Part shown: one piece after another, positions 41,669 through 50,448 of the stretch | Position numbering within the stretch: the stretch's first letter is position 1 | Layout of the letters: each line of letters begins with the position of its first letter | Assembly (NCBI GenBank): GCA_050247515.1 | Contig: JBFWUB010000022.1 | Location: forward strand, 1-64,000 | Source: RAM1 sp050247515 | Lineage (GTDB): Bacteria; Pseudomonadota; Gammaproteobacteria; Burkholderiales; Burkholderiaceae_C | Direction: 5' to 3' | DNA length: 64,000 bases | The notes under the pieces: model-generated | Databases searched by the model: none | Seen by the model: the letters and a program-made list of their open reading frames with translations, nothing else | What the model was told of the DNA's origin: nothing | Program-made: the position numbers and the translations under genes

Positions 41669-42913
41669 ATGAGTTCATCGCGCAAAAAGCCCCCCCGCAT
41701 CGCCCTGGCCCTGGCCGGTGGCGGCCCGCTGGGGGCCATCTACGAGATTGGCGCGCTGTGCGCGCTGGACGAATCACTGGACGGCATCGACCTGGCGCGG
41801 CTGGACCACTACGTGGGCGTCTCGGCCGGCGGCTTCATTGCGGCGGCGCTGGCCAACGGCATGACGCCGCGCGAACTGTGCGCTTCGTTCATTGAAAACG
41901 GCGCGCAGGCCTCGGAGGTGTTCGACCCTGCCTGGCTCATGGTGCCGGCCTATGGCGAGTTTGCCCGCCGCGCCATCATGGCGCCGGGCCTGGCGGCCTC
42001 CGCCTTGTGGCGGTTTGCGCTGGGCGGCAAATCGCTCACCGGCGCGCTGGAGCGATTGGGCCCTGGTCTGCCCACCGGCATTTTTTCCAGTGACGGCATT
42101 GACCGCGAGCTGGCCCGGCTGTTCACGCGCGAAGGCCGCACCAACGACTTCCGGCAACTGCGCACCCAGCTCACCCTGGTGGCCACCAACCTGGACAGCG
42201 GTGAGGCGGCGCCCTTTGGGCGGCCGGGCTGGGACCATGTGCCCATATCCCGCGCGGTACAGGCCAGCGCGGCGCTTCCCGGCCTGTTCCCGCCGGTGGA
42301 GATTGACGACAACTACTACGTGGACGGCGCGCTCAAGAAAACCATGCATGCGTCCGTGGCCATGGACGGCGGCATCGACCTCATGCTGTGCCTGAACCCG
42401 CTGGTGCCGTTCAATGCCACGGCTTCGGGCAGTGAGCGCGTGATGCGTGGCGGCCTGCCGGCTGAAAAGCGGGGCATCCCGCGCATCGTGGACGGCGGCC
42501 TTCCGGCCGTCCTCAGCCAGACCTTCCGCTCGATGATCCATTCGCGCATGGAGCTGGGCATGAAGCACTACGAGCGCGCCTACCCCGGCACCGACATCGT
42601 GCTGATCGAACCCGACCACCGCGACCCCGAGCTGTACCTGGCCAACACCTTCAGCTATGGCCAGCGCCGCTCGCTGGCCGAGCATGCCTACCAGCAAACG
42701 CGCGCCATGCTGCGCTCGCGCCGCACCAGCCTGTCAGCCAAATTGGCCCGGCATGGCATCAGCCTGCGCGCCGATGTGCTGGACGACGCGCGGCGCCACC
42801 TGGTCACTCCGGCCGCGGCGCCCACGCGCCTGGGCCGTGCCATCGCATCGCTGCAGGAAGTCATGGACGACCTGGGCCATGTGGTGGCACCCGTGGCGCG
42901 GCAAACACGATAA
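41669..42913 (+). CDS. Patatin-like phospholipase/lipase
   Basis: This 414-residue protein shows the patatin fold: oxyanion loop 'LAGGGPLGAIYEIG', nucleophile elbow 'GVSAGG' (S52), and the catalytic Asp in 'YYVDGALKK'. Members hydrolyse acyl esters in phospholipids or storage lipid. Between phasin and wax synthase genes, turnover of storage lipid or release of acyl chains is likely. No signal peptide is visible, so it is cytoplasmic. Confidence 0.87.
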   Translation: MSSSRKKPPRIALALAGGGPLGAIYEIGALCALDESLDGIDLARLDHYVGVSAGGFIAAALANGMTPRELCASFIENGAQASEVFDPAWLMVPAYGEFARRAIMAPGLAASALWRFALGGKSLTGALERLGPGLPTGIFSSDGIDRELARLFTREGRTNDFRQLRTQLTLVATNLDSGEAAPFGRPGWDHVPISRAVQASAALPGLFPPVEIDDNYYVDGALKKTMHASVAMDGGIDLMLCLNPLVPFNATASGSERVMRGGLPAEKRGIPRIVDGGLPAVLSQTFRSMIHSRMELGMKHYERAYPGTDIVLIEPDHRDPELYLANTFSYGQRRSLAEHAYQQTRAMLRSRRTSLSAKLARHGISLRADVLDDARRHLVTPAAAPTRLGRAIASLQEVMDDLGHVVAPVARQTR

Positions 42914-42941
42914 CCGGCGGGCCGACAAGGAGGACGCACCC

Positions 42942-43607
42942 ATGGTGAAAAAGGCCCCCCGCCGTACCGCCGAGCGCATCCTGGAGGTCACGCTGGACCT
43001 GTTCAACCGGTTTGGCGAACCCAATGTGTCCACCACGCTGATCTCGGCCGAGCTGAACATCAGCCCGGGCAACCTGTACTACCACTACCCGGCCAAGGAC
43101 GAGCTGATCAACAGCCTGTTTGACCGTTATGAACGCGCCCTGAGCGAGCTGCTCAATGCGAGCGACGGCGTGCGCGATGTGGAGGACGCGTGGTTCTTCA
43201 TGCACACGCTGTTCGAGCTGATCTGGCAGTACCGCTTCCTGTACCGCGACCTGAACGACCTGCTGTCCAAGAACCGCCGTCTGGAAACGCACTTCCAGTG
43301 GGTGCTGAAGAACAAGACGCGCTCCGTGCGCGCCATGCTGGACGGCATGAGCCGCAGCGGCGCGCTGAGCATTGATTCACGCGAAATCGAAGCCACGGCC
43401 ACCAGCATGGTGGTGGTGCTGACCTACTGGCTCAGCTACGAATACGTGCGCGACCCGCGCCGCGCGCTGGAACCCGAAAGTGCCCAGCTGGCGCTGCTGC
43501 GCGGCGCCCACCATGTGCTGAACCTCCTGGTGCCGTACCTGGAGCCCGGCCAGCGCATGCACCTGCTGGGCCTGGTCAGCGCCTACAACAACCCCGCCGG
43601 GAACTGA
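42942..43607 (+). CDS. TetR/AcrR-family regulator
   Basis: This 221-residue repressor-type protein has an N-terminal helix-turn-helix ('VSTTLISAELNISPGNLYYHY') and a helical ligand domain rich in aromatic residues. A strong AAGGAGG ribosome-binding site precedes the ATG. Its position in the lipid cluster suggests it senses acyl-CoA or a fatty acid and controls neighbouring genes. The direct repeats at 40935-40956 are one possible target; this is untested. Confidence 0.84.
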   Translation: MVKKAPRRTAERILEVTLDLFNRFGEPNVSTTLISAELNISPGNLYYHYPAKDELINSLFDRYERALSELLNASDGVRDVEDAWFFMHTLFELIWQYRFLYRDLNDLLSKNRRLETHFQWVLKNKTRSVRAMLDGMSRSGALSIDSREIEATATSMVVVLTYWLSYEYVRDPRRALEPESAQLALLRGAHHVLNLLVPYLEPGQRMHLLGLVSAYNNPAGN

Positions 43608-43622
43608 GCACCAGGAGACACC

Positions 43623-44396
43623 ATGGCCAAGTGGAGCACCTTCCCCCATGCCGGTGACTACACCTTTGACGCCGGCAGCGTGCGCCGCCAGTGGGCGCGC
43701 CTGCATGCCGGCGACGCCGAGCCCTGCCCCGGTGACGCAAACATCCTGGAGGCCTGGGCGCTGTTTCACAACGGCGACTTCCAGAAGGCCGCCGACGCGG
43801 GCCTGAAAGCCGGCGACGCCGGCCTGACCGTGGCCAACAAGGCCACCTGTGTGTATGCCACCTACCTGGAGAACAAGGAGAAGGTGCGCCTGGACCTGTT
43901 CATGGAGGTCGCCAATCGTGCGCAGGAGCATGCCGTGCGCGACCCCGGGAACGCGAGTGCCTGGTATCTGCAGGCCTATGCGCTGGGCCGCTACAGCCAG
44001 GGCATCAGCGTGGCCAAGGCCCTGGCCCAGGGGCTGGGCAGCCGCGTGAAGGAATCGCTGGAAAAGGCCATCCAGCTGCAGCCGCGCCATGCCGACGCCC
44101 ATGTGGCGCTGGGCGCGTTCCATGCCGAGGTGATCGACAAGGTAGGCTCATTGATTGGCGGCATGACCTATGGCGCCAAGAAGGACGTGGGCCTGCGGCT
44201 GTTCAAGGAAGCCCTGAAACTCAACCCGGGCTCGGCCATTGCGATGGTCGAATACGCCAACGGCCTGGTCATGCTGGAAGGCGACAAGGGCATGAAAGAG
44301 GCCACGCGCCTGTACGAGCAGGCCGCCGCCAGCAAACCGGCCGACGCCACCGAGCGGCTGGACGTGGAACTGGCGCGCACCCAGCTGGCCGATTGA
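43623..44396 (+). CDS. TPR-repeat protein
   Basis: This 257-residue soluble protein has several TPR-like helical pairs ('ANILEAWALFHNGDFQKAADAGL', cited by core 'WALFHNGDFQKAAD'; 'SLEKAIQLQPRHADAHVALG'; 'LFKEALKLNPGSAIAMVEYA'). No signal peptide or membrane helix is present, so it is probably a cytoplasmic scaffold. It follows the TetR gene by 15 bases with an AGGAG ribosome-binding site, implying co-transcription. Its role in lipid storage is unknown. Confidence 0.8.
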   Translation: MAKWSTFPHAGDYTFDAGSVRRQWARLHAGDAEPCPGDANILEAWALFHNGDFQKAADAGLKAGDAGLTVANKATCVYATYLENKEKVRLDLFMEVANRAQEHAVRDPGNASAWYLQAYALGRYSQGISVAKALAQGLGSRVKESLEKAIQLQPRHADAHVALGAFHAEVIDKVGSLIGGMTYGAKKDVGLRLFKEALKLNPGSAIAMVEYANGLVMLEGDKGMKEATRLYEQAAASKPADATERLDVELARTQLAD

Positions 44397-44463
44397 CCCG
44401 CTGACGCTTTTTTGCGGCGCGCGCCTACAGGCAGTGCGGCGGCGGCCGGTCACCATCGCTTGC

Positions 44464-44910
44464 ATGAACAACATCTTTGAAGCCCTGCGTGTCAGCCACG
44501 AAACGCAGCGCGCCCTGTGCGCGCAGATGCTGGCCACACCACCCGACGGCCCGGAGCGCCGCCGTCTGTTCACCGACCTGAAGCGCGAGCTGGCTGCCCA
44601 TGCGACAGCCGAGGAACGCTGTCTGTATGTGCCGCTGTTTGAGCATGACAGCACGGTCGATGCATCACGCCACGCAATTGCCGAGCACCACGAGATGGAT
44701 GAACTGGTGGAAGACCTGCAGGCCAAGGAAACCAATGATTCCAGCTGGCTGGCCATTGCGAAGAAGCTGTCAGAGAAGGTGCACCACCACCTTCAGGAAG
44801 AAGAGACCAAGTTCTTCCAGCTGGCCGGCAAGGTGCTGACGGACAAGCAGAAGGCTGATCTGGCCAAGGACTACGAGGCCGAGTTTTTGACCCAGCGGGT
44901 CAAGGACTGA
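44464..44910 (+). CDS. Hemerythrin (HHE)-domain protein
   Basis: This 148-residue helical protein carries the His/Glu pattern of HHE hemerythrin-like domains: 'SHETQRALC', 'HATAEERCLYVPLF', 'AEHHEMDELVEDL' and 'VHHHLQEEETKFFQLA'. Such proteins bind a di-iron centre and act in oxygen or nitric-oxide handling or as iron-linked regulators. The start ATG at 44464 gives the family N terminus. Context offers no clear ligand. Confidence 0.85.
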   Translation: MNNIFEALRVSHETQRALCAQMLATPPDGPERRRLFTDLKRELAAHATAEERCLYVPLFEHDSTVDASRHAIAEHHEMDELVEDLQAKETNDSSWLAIAKKLSEKVHHHLQEEETKFFQLAGKVLTDKQKADLAKDYEAEFLTQRVKD

Positions 44911-44937
44911 GGGTTTGGGTCATCAGCCGTCTGCTTC

Positions 44938-44964
44938 GGCATCAGGGCATCGAGCCCTGATGCC
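44938..44964. terminator. Hairpin between convergent genes
   Basis: A perfect 11-bp stem (44938-44948 with 44954-44964, GGCATCAGGGC/GCCCTGATGCC) with a 5-base loop sits between the convergent HHE and wax synthase genes. It has only a very short T-tract, so it is at best a weak bidirectional terminator or an mRNA end-protecting structure. The rest of the 111-base gap shows nothing I recognise. Confidence 0.5.
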
Positions 44965-45021
44965 TTGTGAGTGCCTTCGCTGGTCGATCCCGCTGACGCG
45001 GGGCCCTCGCCCTTCGCTCAG

Positions 45022-46542
45022 TCACTCTCCCCAAGGCAGCATGAGCGTGACGAGCGACAGCTTTGCAAACTCCGGCTCGAACTCGTCAATGATCTTCTGC
45101 GGGTCCGGGCACAGGGCGGTATCGGTGATGACACCGAACTGCACCCCACCACCATAGCTCAGGATCGACACGCCCAGCCCGATGTCGCCGGACTGCGGCA
45201 CCCAGAACATGCTTTGCTCCAGCGTCGAACCGAGAAATTTGAGCTTCTCGCGCGGGCCGGGCACGTTGGTCATGACCGCCGTGGTCTTCTTGCCAAACAG
45301 GTTGAGCATGGCTTCCTGCGCGGGCTTGATCAACAGGCCCGCCACGGCCAGCAGGCCAAAAGCCAGCAGCGGCTGGGTACTGCCCTTGAGCGCCGTCATG
45401 CGACGGCGCACTTCGTACACCCGCTCGATCGGATTGTCCACGCCGATCGGCAGCACCAGCGGCACCAGGCCAAAGCGGTTGCCCAGTTTGTAGGCCTGGT
45501 CCAGCGGACGCAGGTTCACCGGGATCATGGCGCGGATTTCCTGGCCCGTCACATCGTCGCCCAGGGACTTCAGGTATTCGCCGATGGCACCGGCCACACA
45601 GCTGAGCAGCACGTCGTTGATGGAGCAGTTCAGTGCCTTGCCCACCGACTTCACCTCGTCCAGCGGGATGGGCTGGCACCAGGCCACGCGCTTGGTCCGC
45701 CCGGGCTTGCCCTTCAGGCGGGTTTTGGAATCATCCGGCATCAGCGCGAGCGCCGCCGCGTCGCTGATCACCTGGTAGGCCAGGCGCGCCACGTCCAGCG
45801 AGCCCGACATGCCTTTTTGCGGGTCGCGCAGCATGCCCAGCGACTTGGCCGCGCCGTCACCCGCAGCGCCCAGGGCCCGCACGGTGATGTCGGTCAGCGG
45901 CTTGATCAGTGTGTCGGCAATCCAGTCTTCCGCGCCCGCCGGGGCGTTCTTGCGTTTGCGCTCGGGCGGCGGCGCGCCGCCGTCCACCAGCGACATGGTC
46001 ACCGAGATCAGCGCAATGCCGTCGGCAATGCAGTGGTGGATGCGCACCATCAGCGCGCTGCCGCCTTCGTAGTCTTCCACCAGCGCAAAGTGCCACAGCG
46101 GGCGCCGGGGGTCCAGCGGCTGCATGGCCAGCTCACCCATGCGTTTTTGAAGCGCCTGCTGCGCCTGCCCCTTTGCGTGCTTGGGCAGCTTCTCGCGGGT
46201 GACGTGGTTGGCGATGTCGAACTTGCGGTCTTCCACCCAGGTGGCGCCGGCGGCGTCCTCGACCACGCGCTGGCGAAAGCGGTTGTACTTGAGCAGGCGC
46301 TCTTCCACCCGCTGGCACAGGTCCTCGTACTTGATGCCGGGCTTGAGCGTCCATACGCCCACGATCATCATGAGGTTGCTTTCGCTGTCCATGCGCAGCC
46401 AGGCGGTGTCCACCTTGGTCATGCGCTCGCCGCTCAGGCCCAGCATGCCGGTGGCGGCGCGCGTGGCGTTTTTCTGCACGGCCTTGGCCGCTTTTCTGGC
46501 CGCGGTTTTGGCCACATCGGGCGCAACGATTCGGGTCACCAT
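45022..46542 (-). CDS. Wax ester synthase / diacylglycerol acyltransferase
   Basis: This 506-residue enzyme has the catalytic 'HHCIADG' (H169, H170, D174, G175) of the bacterial WS/DGAT family and the C-terminal blocks 'NVPGPREKLKFLGS' and 'LSYGGGVQFGVITD'. It joins acyl-CoA to a long-chain alcohol or diacylglycerol at the membrane, forming storage lipid. A basic N-terminal extension (about 1-33, Lys/Ala-rich) precedes the usual start region and is supported by a GGAG ribosome-binding site. It resembles the phasin tail and may bind granules or nucleic acid. With the acyl reductase and acyl-CoA-binding protein it completes a wax ester pathway. Confidence 0.93.
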   Translation of the reverse strand: MVTRIVAPDVAKTAARKAAKAVQKNATRAATGMLGLSGERMTKVDTAWLRMDSESNLMMIVGVWTLKPGIKYEDLCQRVEERLLKYNRFRQRVVEDAAGATWVEDRKFDIANHVTREKLPKHAKGQAQQALQKRMGELAMQPLDPRRPLWHFALVEDYEGGSALMVRIHHCIADGIALISVTMSLVDGGAPPPERKRKNAPAGAEDWIADTLIKPLTDITVRALGAAGDGAAKSLGMLRDPQKGMSGSLDVARLAYQVISDAAALALMPDDSKTRLKGKPGRTKRVAWCQPIPLDEVKSVGKALNCSINDVLLSCVAGAIGEYLKSLGDDVTGQEIRAMIPVNLRPLDQAYKLGNRFGLVPLVLPIGVDNPIERVYEVRRRMTALKGSTQPLLAFGLLAVAGLLIKPAQEAMLNLFGKKTTAVMTNVPGPREKLKFLGSTLEQSMFWVPQSGDIGLGVSILSYGGGVQFGVITDTALCPDPQKIIDEFEPEFAKLSLVTLMLPWGE

Positions 46543-46695
46543 GCTGTCTCCATCCTCGGCTTTGTAGGTCGGCTTTATTCGGGATCAGCCCCTATTCTGG
46601 GGTGTCCGGTGAACGTAAGATACCGCGAAGTTACCCGCAGGCTCAGGCCCGGGGTAGACGGATCACCTCAACAAGCACACACCCAGGAGCATTTC

Positions 46696-46950
46696 ATGGC
46701 CGACCTCAAAGCCGCATTCGAAGCCGCCGTTGCCGGTTCCAAAAACCTCAGCGAGCGCCCCGACAACGCTACGCTGCTGAAGATCTACGGCCTGTACAAG
46801 CAGGCCACCGCCGGCGACAACGCCGAGAAAAAGCCCGGCTTTGGCGACATGGTGGGCCGCGCGAAGTGGGACGCCTGGAACAGCCTCAAGGGCACGTCCA
46901 GCGATGACGCCATGCAGCAGTACATCGACCTGATTGAATCACTGAGCTGA
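46696..46950 (+). CDS. Acyl-CoA-binding protein
   Basis: This 84-residue four-helix protein has the ACBP signature 'LLKIYGLYKQATAGD' and 'GRAKWDAWNSLKG'. It binds medium- and long-chain acyl-CoA and could deliver them to the divergent wax ester synthase. A 153-base gap separates the two starts and must hold both promoters; I see CTATTC as a weak -10 but no firm element. An AGGAG ribosome-binding site precedes the ATG. Its last 12 bases overlap the convergent lyase gene. Confidence 0.93.
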   Translation: MADLKAAFEAAVAGSKNLSERPDNATLLKIYGLYKQATAGDNAEKKPGFGDMVGRAKWDAWNSLKGTSSDDAMQQYIDLIESLS

Positions 46951-47862
46951 AGCAAATTCTGGCGCCGGGTGCAGGTCGGTGATGCGCCCGGCCCGGGCCA
47001 CCTGCCCCGGTACATCGTGGCCCACGATCTGCGGCATCTGCCGGGCCACCGCCAGCAGGCGGGTCAGGTCAATCCCCGTGTCATAGCCCATGGCGTCCAG
47101 CATGTGGATGGCGTCCTCGCTGCTGATGTTGCCGCTGGCACCCGGCGCATACGGGCAGCCGCCCAGCCCGCCCAGCGACCCATCGAAACGGTCCACCCCG
47201 CCCTGCACCGCCGCCAGCACATTGGCCAGCCCCATGCCACGGGTGTTGTGGAAATGCAGCGTCAGCTGCAGGCCGTCAAAGCGCCGCTGCGCCGCGTCCA
47301 CCCATTGCGCCACCTGGGCCGGGTGGGCCATGCCGGTGGTGTCGCACAGCGTCAGCCCGCGCACACCCAGGGCGGAAAAACGATCGCCCCAGCGCAGCAC
47401 CTCGGCCAGCTCCACCTCCCCCTCCATCGGGCAGCCAAAGCTGCACGACAGCGACACATTGACCGGTGCACGCCCGTCCACCAGCCGGATCACCTCGGCC
47501 AGCCCGGCAAAGCTTTTCTCGCGCGGCATGCGCAGGTTGGCCAGGTTATGCGTTTCAGATACCGACATCACCAGGTTCAGCTCGTCGGCGCGTGACTCCA
47601 GCGCCCGCTCGGCGCCGCGCACATTGGGCACCAGCACGGTGTACTCCACGCCCGGCACGCGGCGGATGCGGCCCATGACCTCTTCGGCGTCGCGCAGCAT
47701 GGGGATGGCCTTGGGCGAGGTGAAGGAGGTCACCTCGATCTTGGCGTAGCCGCAGTCGCTCAACGCGTCCACCAGCGCCACCTTGGTGTCGGTGGGGACA
47801 AAGGCGGGTTCCATCTGGAAGCCGTCGCGCGTGACGACTTCGTTGAAGTAGATGCGCTTCAT
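46939..47862 (-). CDS. Hydroxymethylglutaryl-CoA lyase-family enzyme
   Basis: This 307-residue TIM-barrel lyase has the catalytic loop 'GGLGGCPYAPGASGN' with the conserved Cys and 'EVTSFTSPKAIPM'. It departs from true HMG-CoA lyases at 'VTRDGFQME' (usually 'GPRDGLQNE') and 'HFHNTRGMG' (usually 'HFHDTYG'). Paired with the CaiB-like gene 2 bases upstream, a CoA-ester cleavage such as of citramalyl-CoA or HMG-CoA is plausible. Its stop lies inside the convergent acyl-CoA-binding protein gene. Confidence 0.85.
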   Translation of the reverse strand: MKRIYFNEVVTRDGFQMEPAFVPTDTKVALVDALSDCGYAKIEVTSFTSPKAIPMLRDAEEVMGRIRRVPGVEYTVLVPNVRGAERALESRADELNLVMSVSETHNLANLRMPREKSFAGLAEVIRLVDGRAPVNVSLSCSFGCPMEGEVELAEVLRWGDRFSALGVRGLTLCDTTGMAHPAQVAQWVDAAQRRFDGLQLTLHFHNTRGMGLANVLAAVQGGVDRFDGSLGGLGGCPYAPGASGNISSEDAIHMLDAMGYDTGIDLTRLLAVARQMPQIVGHDVPGQVARAGRITDLHPAPEFASAQ

Positions 47863-47864
47863 GT

Positions 47865-49079
47865 TCAGGCCCCCGCCACGATGCCGCGCTCGCGCAGGGC
47901 GGCAATCTGCGCTTCGCTCAGGCCCACTTCGCGCAGCACGGCCTCGGTGTCCTGGCCCAATGCCGGCGCGTTGCGCCGGTGCGCGCCGGGCGTCAATGAC
48001 AGCTTGGGCACGATGCCCGGCACGGCCAGCTGGGTGCCGTCGTCCATGCGCACCGTCTGCAGCATGCCGCGCGCCTGGTAGTGCGGGTCGGCGGCGATGT
48101 CGGCCACGGTGTAGATGCGACCGGCCGGTACCGCCGCCTGGTCCAGCGCGGCCAGTACCTCGTCCACTGTACGCTGCGCCGCCCAGTCACCGATGGCCGC
48201 GTCGATCTGCGCCACCCGCGCCACGCGGCCCGCGTTGTCGGCGAGCGCAGGGTCCTGTCCCAGGTCATCGCGGCCGATGGTTGCCATCAACCGCCGGAAG
48301 ATGCTGTCGCCGTTGCCCGCGATCAGCGCGTAGCCGCCGTCGCGGCAGCGGTAAGCGTTGCTGGGCGCAATGCCGGGCAATGCGCTGCCTGCCGGCTCGC
48401 GCACGGCACCAAACGCGCTGTACTCGGGCAGCAGGCTTTCCATGCAGTTGAACACTGCCTCGTACAGCGCCACGTCAATGACCTGGCCAACCCCCGCGCG
48501 GTGGCGGTGGTGCAGCGCCATCAGGATGCCGATCACGCCGTGCAGCGATGCCAGCGTGTCGCCAATGCTCACCCCCACGCGCACCGGCACCCGGCCCGGC
48601 TCGGCCGTCAGGTGGCGCAGGCCGCTCATGGCTTCGGCCACCACGCCGAAGCCGGGGCGGTCGCGGTACGGGCCGGTCTGGCCGTAGCCGCTGATGCGCA
48701 GCATGATCAGGCGCGGGTTCAGCGCCTGCAGCGCGTCCGGCCCCAGGCCCCAGCCTTCCATGGCGCCGGGTCGGAAGTTCTCGATCAGTACGTCGGCCTC
48801 GGCGGCCAGCTTGCGCACGATGTCCTGCGCCGCGGGCTCGCGCAGGTCCAGCGCGACCGAGCGCTTGTTGCGCGACTGCACCTGCCACCACACCGAGGTG
48901 CCTTCCTTGAGCAGGCGCCATTTGCGCAGCGGGTCGCCCGCGCCCGGAGGCTCGATCTTGACCACATCGGCGCCGAAGTCGGCCAGGGTCTTGGCAGCAA
49001 ACGGGCCGGCGATCAGCTGGCCCAGCTCCAGCACTTTCAGGCCGGCCAGCGGGCCGGCGGCAGGGGTCGTTGTGTCCAT
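47865..49079 (-). CDS. CaiB/BaiF-family CoA-transferase
   Basis: This 404-residue family III CoA-transferase has 'LKVLELGQLIAGPFAAKTLADFGADVVKIEPP' features, cited by core 'ADFGADVVKIE', then 'NKRSVALDLR', 'ENFRPGAMEGWGLG' and 'GYGQTGPYRDRPGF'; the catalytic Asp lies in 'SIGDTLASLHG'. It moves CoA between carboxylic acids. The coupled lyase (2-base gap) suggests activation then C-C cleavage of one substrate. The LysR regulator upstream on the same strand probably controls the pair. Confidence 0.9.
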   Translation of the reverse strand: MDTTTPAAGPLAGLKVLELGQLIAGPFAAKTLADFGADVVKIEPPGAGDPLRKWRLLKEGTSVWWQVQSRNKRSVALDLREPAAQDIVRKLAAEADVLIENFRPGAMEGWGLGPDALQALNPRLIMLRISGYGQTGPYRDRPGFGVVAEAMSGLRHLTAEPGRVPVRVGVSIGDTLASLHGVIGILMALHHRHRAGVGQVIDVALYEAVFNCMESLLPEYSAFGAVREPAGSALPGIAPSNAYRCRDGGYALIAGNGDSIFRRLMATIGRDDLGQDPALADNAGRVARVAQIDAAIGDWAAQRTVDEVLAALDQAAVPAGRIYTVADIAADPHYQARGMLQTVRMDDGTQLAVPGIVPKLSLTPGAHRRNAPALGQDTEAVLREVGLSEAQIAALRERGIVAGA

Positions 49080-49115
49080 GGGAGGCAGTGTGCAACGCGC
49101 GCGCAGGCGCGTCCA

Positions 49116-50054
49116 TTACCGCTTGGGCGATTGACGCTCTGTTTTTTGCGAAGGCTGCGCCAGAAAGCCGCACAGCGCCTGCACCGCAGGGTCCGGCTGC
49201 GCCGCCACGGTGGCCATCAGCAGCCTGCGCCGGGCCCAGCCGTCGGCCAGCGCCCGGGTGGACAGCTTCATGCCGCGCAGCATGGGCAGGCAGGCCGCGC
49301 GCGGCAGGATGGCCAGGCCCAGGCCCGAGGCCACCATGTGGCACACCGCGTCAAAGCTGCGCACCTGCATGCGAAGGCGCAGCGGCCGGTTGGCCGCCAG
49401 CGCCGCCTCCTGCTGCTTTTGCAGCATGGCCGCGCCCGCGGTCAGGCTGATCCATTCCTCGTCCAGCGTGTCCACGAAGGCCACGGGCGTCTTGCCGCAC
49501 AGGCGATGGCCTTGCGGCAGCACCAGCACCAGCTCGTCGCGGCGAAAGTCCTGCACGTCCAGGCCCGTGGTGTCAGGGCCTTCCACAAAGATGCCCACGT
49601 CGGCGCGGCCCTCGCGCAGCGTGGACGCCACCGCCGCCGAGACCTGCTCTTCCACATCCACGCGCACCTGCGGGCGCAGCACCGCGTATTGCGCCAGCAG
49701 CGGCGGCAAAAACTGGTTGATGGCAGCCGTGCTGGCGCACAGGCGGATGTGGCGCGACAGGCCCTGGCGCAAATCCGCCAGCTCACCGCCCAGCAGTTCC
49801 ATGGTCTGCAGCAACGCCAGGCCGTGTTTCATGAACACCTGGCCGGCCGCTGTCGGCGTGAGGCCGCGCGCATGGCGTTCAAACAGCGGCTCGCCCAGCG
49901 CGTCTTCCAGCTCGCGGATGCGCCGGCTGGCGGCCGCCAGCGCCAGGTGCGCGCCGCGCGCGGCGGCCGTCAGGCTGCCGGTTTGCGCACAGGCCACCGC
50001 CAGGCGGATGGACACCAGGTCAAAGCGCGCCAGGTTGTAGCTGTGGGCGGCCAT
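49116..50054 (-). CDS. LysR-family transcription regulator
   Basis: This 312-residue protein has an N-terminal winged helix ('FDLVSIRLAVACAQTGSLTAA' region, core 'AVACAQTGSLTAAARG') and a periplasmic-binding-protein-like effector domain. It is encoded in line with the CaiB-like and lyase genes, 36 bases upstream, unlike the usual divergent LysR arrangement, and may be co-transcribed with them. The inducer is unknown. Confidence 0.88.
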   Translation of the reverse strand: MAAHSYNLARFDLVSIRLAVACAQTGSLTAAARGAHLALAAASRRIRELEDALGEPLFERHARGLTPTAAGQVFMKHGLALLQTMELLGGELADLRQGLSRHIRLCASTAAINQFLPPLLAQYAVLRPQVRVDVEEQVSAAVASTLREGRADVGIFVEGPDTTGLDVQDFRRDELVLVLPQGHRLCGKTPVAFVDTLDEEWISLTAGAAMLQKQQEAALAANRPLRLRMQVRSFDAVCHMVASGLGLAILPRAACLPMLRGMKLSTRALADGWARRRLLMATVAAQPDPAVQALCGFLAQPSQKTERQSPKR

Positions 50055-50106
50055 GGCGCGTGAGTCCGCAGGGTGCAGTGTGCAGGGGTTTGGGGGCCGG
50101 CCGCGT

Positions 50107-50436
50107 TCAGGCCTTTTTCTTCGGCGCGGCCTTTTTGGCGGCGGGTTTTTTGGCCAGCAGCGTGTCCAGGTTCTTCACGATCTCGCCTTCAATCTTGTCC
50201 TTGAAGGCGCCCAGCAAAAAGCCCAGTCGCGCATCCAGCAGAAAAATGTCCCTGGTGACCTTGAGCTCGCCGTTGACACCCGAGCGCGTGAAAGTCACCA
50301 GGTCTTCGGTCTTGCCCTCTTCATAGGTGCATTCCATGTCGAATTTTTCCTCGGCCATCTCGGCCCACTTGAAGGCGATCTTGCGCGCCTCGGCCAGGCC
50401 CAGTGCATGTTCACGCTTGATTTGGATGTCGGGCAC
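50107..50436 (-). CDS. Polyhydroxyalkanoate system / granule-regulating protein
   Basis: This 109-residue protein fits the PHA-granule regulator family: 'IKREHALGLAEARKIAFKWAE', 'MECTYEEGKTEDLVTFTRSGV' and 'LGFLLGAFKDKIEGEI', with a Lys/Ala/Pro-rich tail. It starts with GTG behind a good GGAG site. The first gene-level link to storage granules outside the 38-47 kb cluster, it lies 12 bases after the aminopeptidase gene. Its exact action is not known. Confidence 0.8.
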   Translation of the reverse strand: MPDIQIKREHALGLAEARKIAFKWAEMAEEKFDMECTYEEGKTEDLVTFTRSGVNGELKVTRDIFLLDARLGFLLGAFKDKIEGEIVKNLDTLLAKKPAAKKAAPKKKA

Positions 50437-50448
50437 CGTGTGTCTCCT

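Noticed and set aside
48081..50063. 660-codon open frame on the plus strand
   Set aside because: It runs opposite the CaiB-like and LysR genes and is Arg/His/Gln-rich with no domain; a shadow.
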